From Asparagopsis taxiformis (Eukaryota; Rhodophyta; Florideophyceae; Bonnemaisoniales; Bonnemaisoniaceae), in the NCBI GenBank assembly GCA_030407315.1, contig JALQPE010002792.1:1-64000 (forward strand): a DNA stretch of 64,000 nucleotides. Direction: 5' to 3'. The number at the start of each line of letters is the position of its first letter. Within the stretch, counting starts at the first letter, position 1. The notes under the pieces were generated by a model. It made no database searches. It had not been told where the DNA came from and saw nothing but the letters and a program-made list of their open reading frames with translations. Below, piece by piece: positions 43,671 through 53,155 of the stretch. The position numbers and the translations under genes are program-made.

Positions 43671-46314
43671 GTGCTGACAGTTTCAAGTATGAACCCACGT
43701 GTCCACGTGTCCAGCGGTTACCGAAACACATACACAGACGTCCGTCTCTGTGCAGCGGTCAATTTTTATGCCGCACAACGCAACGCGTCGACTAAAGTAC
43801 AATGCAAACCGACGCGTCATCGGAATACATTTTGCATCGATCCCGACCATATCAACTGCACAACAATCATGTTGAAACGATGCCAAACCGACGAAAGCAA
43901 CGCTGCGTTATCGTTGGCTAGCGTGCAAGCACCATGTTTTCCATCGCGGAAAGACTACAGCCGTACAGTTGTCCCGGCGACAATCTGCGCGTCGCAACCG
44001 ACATGTACGCCGCCGAGCAATTGTACGAGCGCTGCGTCGAGGAGCACAACCACATCGGAGCCATGTATCGTCTCGCAACCATTCTACGCGTCTCCGAAAA
44101 CATGCACGACGGCCGACGCCCCATGCAACTGTTCCAACGCTGCGTCGTTGAAGGCAACCATCCCGGCGCCATGTTCGATCTGACACGCATGTATTCCGAC
44201 GGTAAGTTCTGCGAGCAGGATTTCGTACGAGCCGTCGATCTGTATCAACGCGCCATACAACTGGACAACGACGCGTGCGCGATGTTCGAGCTGGCAATGA
44301 TCTATGACGTCGGCGAGAAAGACGTTCCAATGGACGTCTTGCGCGCGATGAACTATTATCAAATGAGCATTGACGTCGGCCAGCATCTGGAGGCAATGTT
44401 CTGGCTCGCTCGATTACTCATCTCCGATATCATGCGGCCGAAACGAGATGTGTCGCGCGCAAAGCGTCTGTTCACCATGTATGTCGAGCGATGTGAAGAG
44501 CCGATACCGGTTATCGAGATATACAACGAGCTGATGTACGGATCGTCCAATCTCCCACGAGACGCCGCACTAGCCGCGTGCTTACTACAGGCATGCGTGG
44601 AACGATAGGACGAGTGTGATGCAATGATACCACTCGCGGAAATCCTTCGGAGCGGCGCTTCCAGTGTCGCCAGAGACGCCACGCGTGCGATACGTCTATG
44701 TGAACGAGCCGCCAGTGTTCGCTGGGAGTATTCACTATCAACGGCTGTTTTGGCGCGCAAAATCGCCTATGGAACATCGCAGATTCAGGCCAATGTGCAG
44801 CTCGCTGTGTATCTGTGTCAGATGAGTATTGCGAGGGGGAATGATGCGGCCGCTATGCTTACATTGTCTGAACTGCTGTTAAAGGGCGCTACGGGCGTGG
44901 AAAAGGACGTGGATTGTGCGATGAATTTGGTGGATAGAGCTTTTGGAAGTGATTGTGTCAAGTTTCAGATGTCCAAGATTATACAGCTTGCAAACGATAT
45001 GGCACATGGAAAGGGCGGAATGGCGAGGAATCCGTTGTTTGCCGTTTTGTTGTTGGAGAAATGCATGAATATGAAGGATTTCAAATCTGAATCGACACTG
45101 GCTCTTGCGGATGTCGTGCTTCAAACGAAAGCTGTTTTGGATATTGAGCGGGGCATTCAACTATGTCGTCAGTTGGTTGGTTTGGAACCATATTGTGAAA
45201 AGCTCGAGGATCTTGCAGAGTCGATTGCATTTAGCAATGCGGGTAATGGTGCGCTCGTGATGCGTCTGTTGGAACTGTTCATCGACAGTAAACATGGCAC
45301 AGCCGCTATGGTTACACTTGCGGAATATCTCATCACTGGAGATCTGGGCATTGCAAAGGACAGTGAACGTGCCGTATGGCTCTGTGAACGTGCGTTGGAG
45401 AAGAACAGGGATTGTAGCGACAAAGTGGTCGGTATCGCAAAACAAATGGATTGTGCAAAATCGTGCAAGCCAACGGACACTGCACTCACGATTCGTCTAC
45501 TACAAATCTGCGTCGACAAATCCAACAACGCAGAGGCCATCGTCATGCTCGTCAAATTACTGTGTTCAAACAAAGCGAATCGTAACACGGACCACGCACT
45601 ACGGCTGTACGGAAAACTAATCGATAGCGAAGTGTCTTGCGACAGAGCGCTTCATCTCGCGGAGGAAATCGGCAAGGGTACGACGCGCGTCGCCAAAAAC
45701 ATGCCATTGTCCATAAGAATCTGCGAAATGTGCAGGAGAAATGGGAAGATCCATGTGCGATCGAAACTGGTGTGGAAATCATGTGCGGGTCCACAGAAGC
45801 TAGCGACTTAAATCGCGCAATCCGTCTCTGCGAACGCTATGTAAACAAAAACATATGCTGCGAGATCATCCGCATCGCGCAAAAAATCTGCACCGAAACA
45901 TCTCAATACGTACACAACCCATCCATATCGCAACGTCTACTAAACGTCTGCCTCAGCGCACGACACGACCTCTCCGCCATATTCCTGCTCGCACAAATCC
46001 TACTGCAAGGCGTACGCGGGGTTGCATGCGACCCCGCGCGCGCCATGCAGCTATGCGCGATGTGCATACGACACGACGTGTCGTACATCGCGCGGCTGCG
46101 ACGCGTCGCGGGGCAACTCGGGCGTCAAAGCGGCGACAAGAAGCGTGTACATCTTGCGATCGCGCTGTGCGAGCTGGCGCTCGCGCACGCGGACGACACG
46201 CGCGTCATGGTCCTGGTCGAGCTGCTGATCCGTCTGGATTGCGAATTGCACGGAAGAAGTGATGTTAGAGGCGAAACGACAAGCCGAAGGGCTTGGGAAT
46301 CATTCCCACTATGA
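43671..46314 (+). pseudogene. Sel1-like repeat protein, broken
   Basis: Tandem alpha-helical repeats of about 36-40 residues with Sel1 features (A-x-x-L-Y/C-x-x-C, A-M-x-x-L-A) run across several frames: LKRCQTDESNAALSLASV in the 43671 frame; AAEQLYERCVEEHNHIGAMYRLA onward in 43934-44608; DATRAIRLCERAASV and further units in 44624-45811; and DLNRAIRLCERYVNK onward in 45637-46314. Breaks are a frameshift near 43920, an in-frame TAG at 44606 and a frameshift near 45780. Sel1 repeats are scaffolds for protein interaction, e.g. in ER-associated degradation. Without the breaks it would exceed 800 residues. Composition shifts from GC-rich to AT-rich and back along the gene. Confidence 0.65.
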
Positions 46315-46705
46315 TAGTGCTGTGTTTTATATTTGGATCTGATATGTATAATCACGGGTGGAAGGGCGGAGAAACGGCGTCGATTCGTGCTTATCTGGCG
46401 ACAAATGCGGCGAAGAAAAGAATTTCAGAAGAGTTGAAGACAGTTCATTGGTTTTAATCCGAAGGAGTTTGGAGTCAGTCAAGATACAATGGGCATGCTG
46501 GGGTTGGTAGACGCGGCAACGTGCGTTGGTAGATGCGGCAACCTGCGTGCAGGCGGACCGATTTGTTTATGCACTGCCGTCCAATTTTGGGAGCTGGGTA
46601 GCGGGGCAGAGGGCGGGCTAGGGGTTAGGGGATTAGGTCATCATCTTATGTCCGGGACATGTGTATTAAAATGAACTCTTATTGTATTGCAGCAAGGAAC
46701 GGCGT
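46315..46705. other. no recognisable gene
   Basis: Intergenic sequence between the Sel1-repeat locus and the XPG 3' fragment; nothing recognised. Confidence 0.4.
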
Positions 46706-47372
46706 CTACAACTTTTGCCTCTTTCGCATTGCATCCGCTTCTAGTTCGTCAACAGCCTCCATAATCTCCTCGTCAAACTCCTCGTCAGACAGCTCGGGGG
46801 CAATGTGAGAGACTGGAGTGATTTTCTCTTGGGGATTCTAGGAACAAGAGGAGCCATTAGCTTTTTAGCTTCATCTCCGGCTATTCCAGTGACAGCCTTC
46901 TCCAGCCGCTCGGATTTGATCTTTGCAAACCTATGTGGTCTGAAAAATTCTTCAATACGTCGTTGTTGAGGACCGTTTCTCTTCTCAGGTCCTCCCGTAA
47001 CGCTCCAACGGCTCCCTCAAATTTGTCAACATCCCATCCAAACTTATCCCAACAAAACTTGGCTAGACCATTGAAATCCACCTTACTCCATTTGAATTTC
47101 TCCGTGGATTCGTTGACGGCAGGCATCATATGGGTATCGAAAACTGCAGGCTTGGGAAAATCTTCTCGGACTTCCCAGTTTCGTTTGACATTGCGATGTT
47201 TCCAGCAGAATCTTCGTCTCACAGCCTCGAGGGACGAACCATTCATCACTGATTCCTCCGGTTCCTCGTCCAATGCCGTAATCTTCTTTGTCCATTCACG
47301 GAATTCTATTAAACCTTGAGGTCCTGGAAATGCTTCCAGTATCTCCATACTGTTTACAATACCGACACCTCG
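46706..47372 (-). pseudogene. XPG/Rad2 endonuclease, 3' part (cut by E2)
   Basis: Continues the I-domain encoded at 60845-61185. It starts RGVGIVNSMEILEAFPG, the XPG helix-hairpin region, then DFNGLAKFCWDKFGWD. Near 46975 the coding frame shifts to a segment with RRIEEFFRPHRFAKIKSER, and near 46815 it shifts again to APELSDEEFDEEIMEAV, ending at TAG 46706. Two frameshifts independent of the transposon indicate decay or assembly errors. The family cuts DNA 3' of lesions in nucleotide-excision repair. Confidence 0.75.
47368..47372. repeat. left target-site duplication of E2 (CCTCG)
   Basis: CCTCG directly precedes the TGTGG start of the LTR and is repeated at 60845-60849. Confidence 0.9.
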
Positions 47373-48031
47373 TGTGGAACCACGTTAGTTCTGGAAGTAG
47401 CTGGTACGAGCCACGGACACGCTGTCCTTAACGAAACGAAACGAGCAGTCCACCCGCTGGTGTTTTGACTGTATTGTTAGGTAGGAAGGTAGAGTGGTTA
47501 GCGAGTAGACACGAGCGTCACGACGCAACAATCCACGCGAGGATTACGTTAGCACACGAGGTGGTACGTCACCGGAGGCGCTCTCGACCAAGCCCGGAGG
47601 CACTACACGCAATCAGCCTTACGTGCGGCGATGGGTAGGGAGTACGCAGCTCGACGGAGACGAAGCCTCGTTAGGCAAAACGTAAACGTAAACGTAGAAG
47701 TCAGTCGTAGACTAGAGCCGTTGCTCGATCGTTGTCTTGTCCCCTTTCCCTCCCGGCACGATGCCAATACCTATATGGCCACGATGGCATCGCTTTACAG
47801 TGTAAACACTGCTCGTAACGTCCCCGAATGGGAAAGGACCTTGTGGGTCACACGTAGGGACCCGTTGGTCCGTTGGCCGTTGCCAATACGTTCGTTGCAC
47901 ACGTGTGCCGGTTGCGCGCGCGCATGCGCCAGCAATGTTCGTGCATTGCTGTCGCCGGTCGTATCCGCCGAAATTCGAATTCCGCGGAAAACGTAAATAT
48001 TTGCAATTTCGGAATTGCCACGTATACTACA
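47373..48031 (-). repeat. E2 3' LTR
   Basis: 659 bp, with three differences from the 5' LTR. In element orientation it starts TGTAGTATACG after a G-rich tract. Confidence 0.95.
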
Positions 48032-48065
48032 CAGCCCCACCCCCACACGTGGACGTCCCGGCCAC
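48032..48065 (-). other. E2 polypurine-tract block adjoining the 3' LTR
   Basis: On the minus strand, GTGGCCGGGACGTCCAC is followed by a short spacer and GTGGGGGTGGGG, then the LTR. A G-rich tract here is expected for plus-strand priming. The same 17-bp word with a G-run recurs at 52998-53033. Confidence 0.65.
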
Positions 48066-48412
48066 GCGAGGCCCGTCAGGACGCGCCTGAGACACGGGGC
48101 CGTGGCGCCTTTTCGGGTACAACTGCGGACGTGGCAGTTGTCCCGAAAAATCTCGTTGAAACGTACATGGCCCGGTTGGCTGATCGAATCGCCACGGCGC
48201 CGGAGCGCGCGCGTGCGCTCCGGCTCTTTCGTAATCATCGCGGCCCGCCCGTTGGCGTCGTACGTCAATGCCTCGCTTAGGCGTTTCCCTGCAACGGATG
48301 CAGTGTCCAATTCCACCACGCGGGTGTGCTTCAATTCAGCGCGATACGAGCGCAGGCCGCGGCCTTTTCGTGAATCTGCCAGCGGGCATTTCGACAACGG
48401 TCGTCCGAAGGA

Positions 48413-48420
48413 TATTTAAG
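48413..48420 (+). promoter_or_regulatory. TATA-like box for the E2 plus-strand gene
   Basis: TATTTAAG lies about 205 bp upstream of ATG 48626, outside the LTR and in the correct orientation for the plus-strand gene. It stands out in otherwise GC-rich sequence. Functionality is inferred. Confidence 0.4.
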
Positions 48421-48547
48421 CGGCGGCTTAACGTGATAGCGATCGTCGCTCACCCTTCCTCTCACCATCGTCATCCAGGCCGTTGCCTTTCGTTCTCCCT
48501 TATCTCTTCCCCCGCTGGGTACTACTACCTCCGTTCCTTTCGTTCTC

Positions 48548-50854
48548 TTGTTCCGTTTAGCCCGCGTGGCTCTCGTCGTCGTGCTCGTTGCACTCGTCGT
48601 AATTATCGTGTACAGCGTAACCACGATGGTTACGACTCGTAGTACCGATGCTAACACCCCGCGGCCCGCCGGCTCTGCTGGAGGTGGAGCGAGGACCCCT
48701 TCGCAGGGCGCTCCCTCCCTCGTCGGGGCCGGTGCGCCGCCAGCGACGGAAGCGTCCGTCGCGCCCGCCCCATCCGTTAGGGCGGGTCAAGCCGTTGCTT
48801 CGCAGGCCGTCGCCTCTTCGTCTCGCCCGATGGCTCCGTCTCGCCTGGTGGCTTCCGTGACGCCTGCCGAGGCTGCTAGGGCCGTCGCCCCACGTGATGA
48901 TGACGCAACGGCGTCCGACTCGGGGAATTCGTCACCCGTCATTCCGGATGCCGCGGCCCCTTCGATGGGTGTAGCCGCGATGGCAGCGGCCGCTCGTTCG
49001 CGTCGTGCTGTGGCGGCGGCCCGCACGGGCGTGCCTCGTCGTGATGGCTCGCCGCGTTCTCCTCGCCAGGACCCCTCGCCGGAGGGTGGTGACCCCGTTG
49101 GGACAGTCGGCACCGCCTCACGTGGCGGTGCGGCGCTAAACGTAGGCGTCCTGACCCACGCGTGGGCTGCGTTGCCCCGCGTGGGTATCACGGATGACGA
49201 TCTCGCCACGTTGGCCAGAGATCGTCTGGACGCCCGCGCGGTCGTCGACTATATGCGTTCCGCCGAAGATACGTGGGGGCGAGCAGCCGGGCGTCGTTTC
49301 GCCAACGGGCCGCCGGGATCGGAACGTTACCAGATCCCGGCGTCGATACGTTGCGACCGCTCGTGGTTGCGTGACGTCAACGACGCGATCTACGTCGACC
49401 GTATGGACGCATACTTATGGAAGGGGACGCCCGAGGAACCGCCGTTCATCTCGGTGTCGTCCGTATTCGTATGTCCGCGGACACTTTCCGAAAGGCAACG
49501 TGCCGAATGGAAGACTGCTCTTTCGTTGAGCGTCATCTCCAAAAGCGTCGTGTCGTACGATGACCACTTCGCTCTCCGCCACGTGAACGCGGACGACTAT
49601 CGTGTGTCGCACGCGTCAGCTCCGTGGGTCGTCCCGAGCGAGCTCTACTTCCCGCCGTTGCCGGAAGTAGTAGAGGAGTTTCCGTACCCCCGTGGGTCGT
49701 CCACGTTATTACCACGCGTGGTACATTATTTCACCGATGCCGTGAAGGACGCGCCTGCCCCCGTGAAGGAACGTTTCCTCATGGCCGTGGACATCGAACA
49801 CGCAGCGATGCTCGCGTGCTCGCTGTTCGTGGAACGTCGTGTGTTCGGGCGCGCGTGCCTGCTGCCGGAGTCCACGTTGGACTTCCTGGCCGATTACGAG
49901 ATGCTTCGTGCAATCCCGGTGGACGGTTCCGACACGTTTGTCTCCGTCACCAGCGCGTTGGCTGAGGTTCGCGGCGCCCTTGCGTTGGGGCCGGAGTATC
50001 GGGTTATACGTCCCGATTACGCAAGCGGCGATAACCAGGAGTTCGTCTCCGTTCGTAGCGATGGGGCTTACGTGCCGCGGGTCGCTTCCCGTTCCGAACG
50101 CCGTCGTGGCAATCGTGCCGGTTATTTCGGCGGCCTCGGGGGCAACGAGCGCCCCCGAGGGACACGTTCTGGCCGTCGTGGCCATCAAAACGAAGCGCCG
50201 CGTGCGCCGGATCCTCGAGAGGTCGTGCCACGCGAGGCTACGGAAGGGGGCAACGTTGCCCAGGTCGGTCGTCCGAATGTGGCCACGCCGGCCGAACGCG
50301 CGCCACGCTTCGTGAGCCTGGACGACCGCGTCTCCGATGAGGATGCCCGTCGGCTTCTCGGTACGTCGATGTCCGCTCCGCCTCGTGCGGACGGCTGGGT
50401 TATCCGTTCCCTCATCTCGTCCGTGGCTCGCGCAGCCGAAGAGTTCAGGGCCCAGACGTTGGACCTGACTGCCCGCTTGGCAACGGAACGCGCGATTTCG
50501 GAGCGTCTCGCCGCGGCGACTCGTAGTTACGCGCCGCCCGTTGGCGTTCGTAATGAACCTTACGGTTACGCGAGTGGCGGCGGCTTCGGCGACCCCGTCG
50601 GGTATGGTCACGCAGCGGCGTACCTGCCACGCGACCCCGCTCCGGCGCGCCCTTCGGATACGCGCAGTCACGGGACTGCGGATCCTTACGCTAGGGATCC
50701 CGCGTCTCGTCGCGAGCGAGCCCCCGTGGTCACGCAGACCGTCGATCCGTACGCGCCGGGCTTCGTTCAGCCCAGTCGCAGCCGCAGCCACGATAGCCGC
50801 GGCGAAGGCCCTGGTCCGTATGACCCTGCGGGCAAGCGTTCTCGTCGCTACTAG
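48548..50854 (+). CDS. E2 opposite-strand gene (unknown function)
   Basis: The open frame spans 768 codons, but its first codon is TTG. The first ATG (48626, context CCACGATGG) gives 742 residues and removes the hydrophobic stretch VALVVVLVALVVIIVYSV. It has an Ala/Pro/Ser-rich N-terminus, a globular domain from about residue 210 to 530 (SWLRDVNDAIYVDRMDAYLW, RVVHYFTDAV, ACSLFVERRV), then an Arg/Gly-rich region, a short helical segment near 620-660 and a basic Arg/Ser C-terminus ending KRSRRY. No catalytic motif is recognised. Position and weak motif similarity link it to the E1 minus-strand gene. A structural, nucleic-acid-binding or regulatory protein is possible; I cannot choose. Confidence 0.7.
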   Translation: MFRLARVALVVVLVALVVIIVYSVTTMVTTRSTDANTPRPAGSAGGGARTPSQGAPSLVGAGAPPATEASVAPAPSVRAGQAVASQAVASSSRPMAPSRLVASVTPAEAARAVAPRDDDATASDSGNSSPVIPDAAAPSMGVAAMAAAARSRRAVAAARTGVPRRDGSPRSPRQDPSPEGGDPVGTVGTASRGGAALNVGVLTHAWAALPRVGITDDDLATLARDRLDARAVVDYMRSAEDTWGRAAGRRFANGPPGSERYQIPASIRCDRSWLRDVNDAIYVDRMDAYLWKGTPEEPPFISVSSVFVCPRTLSERQRAEWKTALSLSVISKSVVSYDDHFALRHVNADDYRVSHASAPWVVPSELYFPPLPEVVEEFPYPRGSSTLLPRVVHYFTDAVKDAPAPVKERFLMAVDIEHAAMLACSLFVERRVFGRACLLPESTLDFLADYEMLRAIPVDGSDTFVSVTSALAEVRGALALGPEYRVIRPDYASGDNQEFVSVRSDGAYVPRVASRSERRRGNRAGYFGGLGGNERPRGTRSGRRGHQNEAPRAPDPREVVPREATEGGNVAQVGRPNVATPAERAPRFVSLDDRVSDEDARRLLGTSMSAPPRADGWVIRSLISSVARAAEEFRAQTLDLTARLATERAISERLAAATRSYAPPVGVRNEPYGYASGGGFGDPVGYGHAAAYLPRDPAPARPSDTRSHGTADPYARDPASRRERAPVVTQTVDPYAPGFVQPSRSRSHDSRGEGPGPYDPAGKRSRRY

Positions 50855-53155
50855 GTCGTTCCTAGGTTAGTTCGTAGGCCACGTCGGCTCTAGCATCGTA
50901 TTGCTTCGTAAACTTCGTCTTGTTTCTTTGCGTAATCGCATGGCTCCGTTGAGCTTCGTAATTTGCGTTTGGCAGGTCGTCTGCAGCAGAGGAGGGGTTT
51001 AGCGTTAAGCCCCTCCCCACAATTTTTTTGTTGTGGCGTCTACCCCGTCGGGTGTCGTATGGCTTACGTAGCCCGTGCTTCGAGTTCGCGGCGGCGCGTG
51101 CCCGTTGGCAGGTTCGTATCACACGCAATTATTCGGCAAAGCGGCGGCGCGTAGCGGCGGCTTTTCACTGCGAGTGGTACGTTAACCTCGATCTTAGAGC
51201 CCGTTGGCGTGCGTATCATTTAGTAACTAACTCAGGAATCGTTTCCGCCGTCGTTTCTCGTTCGGATAACCCCGTCGGGTGTCGAATTTCGTTGAGCATT
51301 CGAGCTCCTTAGCGCGTAGCACATCGGTGCCAATTTTAATTTTGCTCCGATGAGCTGGGCGAAAAATTTCGTCGAACGTCAGACCGACGCGCGTGTGAGT
51401 CGGTTTGACGTTCTACGCCGTGGCGTGTACGCAGTAATTCGTCGCAGTACGTTGCGGTTTCGTTGACGACGTGGTGGCCGGCGGGCTTGGCTTTTCGTAT
51501 AGCCGTTGACGTCATTAGCGCCGTCGCGCTTCGCGTTGCCGCGGCTTCACGTTGGCCAGTGGCGTTATCATTTTGTAACTATCTCGGAATTCGTTTCCGC
51601 CGTCGTTCCTCGTGCGGATAACCCCGTCGGGTGTCGAATTCCGTTGAGCATTCGAGCTCTCTGGCACGTAGCACGTCGGTGCCAATTTTAATTCGCTCCG
51701 GTGAGCTGGACGGAAAATTCGCTAAGCGTCAGGCCGACTCGCGCGTGAGTTGGCTTGACGTTTCACGCCGTTGCGTGTACGCGGCAGTGCGTCGTGGTGC
51801 GTCGCGGTTCCGTAGACAACGTCTTTGCCGGCGGGCTTGGCTTTTCGTATAGCCGTTAACACCGTTAGCGCCGTCGCGCTTCACGTTCCCGCGGCTTCAC
51901 GTTAGCCGGTGGCGCAATCGTTGCGCTAGTCCGCTTCGTGTGGTGGCGTCGTTCGCCGCGGCGTCCGAGGAGCGTTTCGTTAGCTCATTCGTTATGTGGT
52001 GCGACGTGCACCTGGGCATACGTAATGCTCGCCCTCTACGCCGTTGCGTAATTCCGTTTATTCGACTTGCGAACCCGACGGGGACGCGATTGACGCAGTC
52101 GTTTCGCATGCCCGCGGGCGTTTGAGGCTGTTACGTGAGCCAACTTTTCGTCGGCTTGTTGCCTTCAGCTGTGCCGTTTACGTTGGCTACCAGCTTGTAC
52201 GCCGTTGCGTATTCGTGTTTCGTTACGTGCGTTCGACTAGCCGGCGGGCTTTTCGCTTTCGCGCGTCGTTCGTTATGCCCGCGTGGCAGGACACCGTTGT
52301 GTCGTTCCGTGGTTGCCGTACGTGGCTACCGCGTTCGGCGTCGTGCCTCACGATGGCGATACGGTTCGCCGTCCTTCGTCGCGGCCTCGTTGGCTCGTCG
52401 TTCGCACGCTTTACTCGCGCGCTTCGTGCGCTGAGACCCGTTGGTCTAATTCGTCGGCTAACGTATAGCTTCGTTCCGCTTCGTGCGGGAGTTTCGTAAT
52501 GAGGCCGTTGCCATCTTCGCTGGGGACGCGTCCGTCCTACGTCGTTTCTCCGCCTTCCGGCGTCACGTTGCCGTTAGCTCGCGAGCTGTTTGGCGTTGAC
52601 CTCGTTGGTCGATGCGACTCGTTGTCAGCGGTTGTCCACGGGGACGTACGATGGCTCACGTGACATGCCGAAATTACGAAATTTTCGGGGCACGCGTGTC
52701 CCGAGATTTGGCCGGATTAGCGCACTGTAATCGGCCCGATTTTTCGTACCGTGCGTCCATGGCCCGCTGGCCCACGTATAATTTTTCGCGCGAAAAATCT
52801 GACGTGTTGTCCGTCCGTGGCCCGTGGTGTCGTCACCTTTGCCCGTGGGACGGTCAACACTGTCGAGCCAGTCGTGGCTCTTCACATCGTGTGAATCGTC
52901 CGCGCGTGGACTCGTCGTCCAATCTTTCGTTGGCGCTCGTGCCTCCACCAACGTATGGTGTCGAAAACGAAAAGAGCGACGGCTCTAGCACGCATCGCGC
53001 CCCCCCCCACGCAAGGGTGGACGTCCCGGCCACTCGTTGTGCCTTCGCTTCTCGTTCGTGCGGCTCGTCGCCTTCGTTTGTTGCATCGTGCAACGTCGCG
53101 CACGCGTGCGCTTAACCCGACGCTCGTGTGCGTTTTCGGGGGCCGTCGTGGCCTT
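50855..53155. repeat. E2 non-coding spacer with ~350-bp tandem duplication
   Basis: No gene. Two tandem copies of about 350 bp lie at roughly 51200-51550 and 51551-51905, sharing GATAACCCCGTCGGGTGTCGAA and GGCGGGCTTGGCTTTTCGTATAGCCG. The high GC content yields spurious open frames on both strands. Confidence 0.65.
52998..53033 (-). other. second polypurine-tract-like block of E2
   Basis: A run of nine C on plus (53000-53008), i.e. nine G on the element's sense strand, sits next to GTGGACGTCCCGGCCAC (53017-53033). That 17-mer is identical to 48049-48065 beside the LTR tract, with the same order and similar spacing. The block sits about 150 bp past the pol stop. Confidence 0.6.

Noticed and set aside
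46489..46674. Short glycine-rich plus-strand protein
   Set aside because: Low-complexity 61-codon frame in intergenic repeats such as GTAGACGCGGCAAC; no support.
48548..48625. N-terminal membrane anchor on the E2 opposite-strand protein
   Set aside because: The hydrophobic stretch lies before the first ATG (48626) in a good context; it depends on a TTG start.
49709..50791. 360-codon minus-strand frame opposite the E2 plus-strand gene
   Set aside because: Shadow of a GC-rich coding frame; composition is arginine-rich and motifless.
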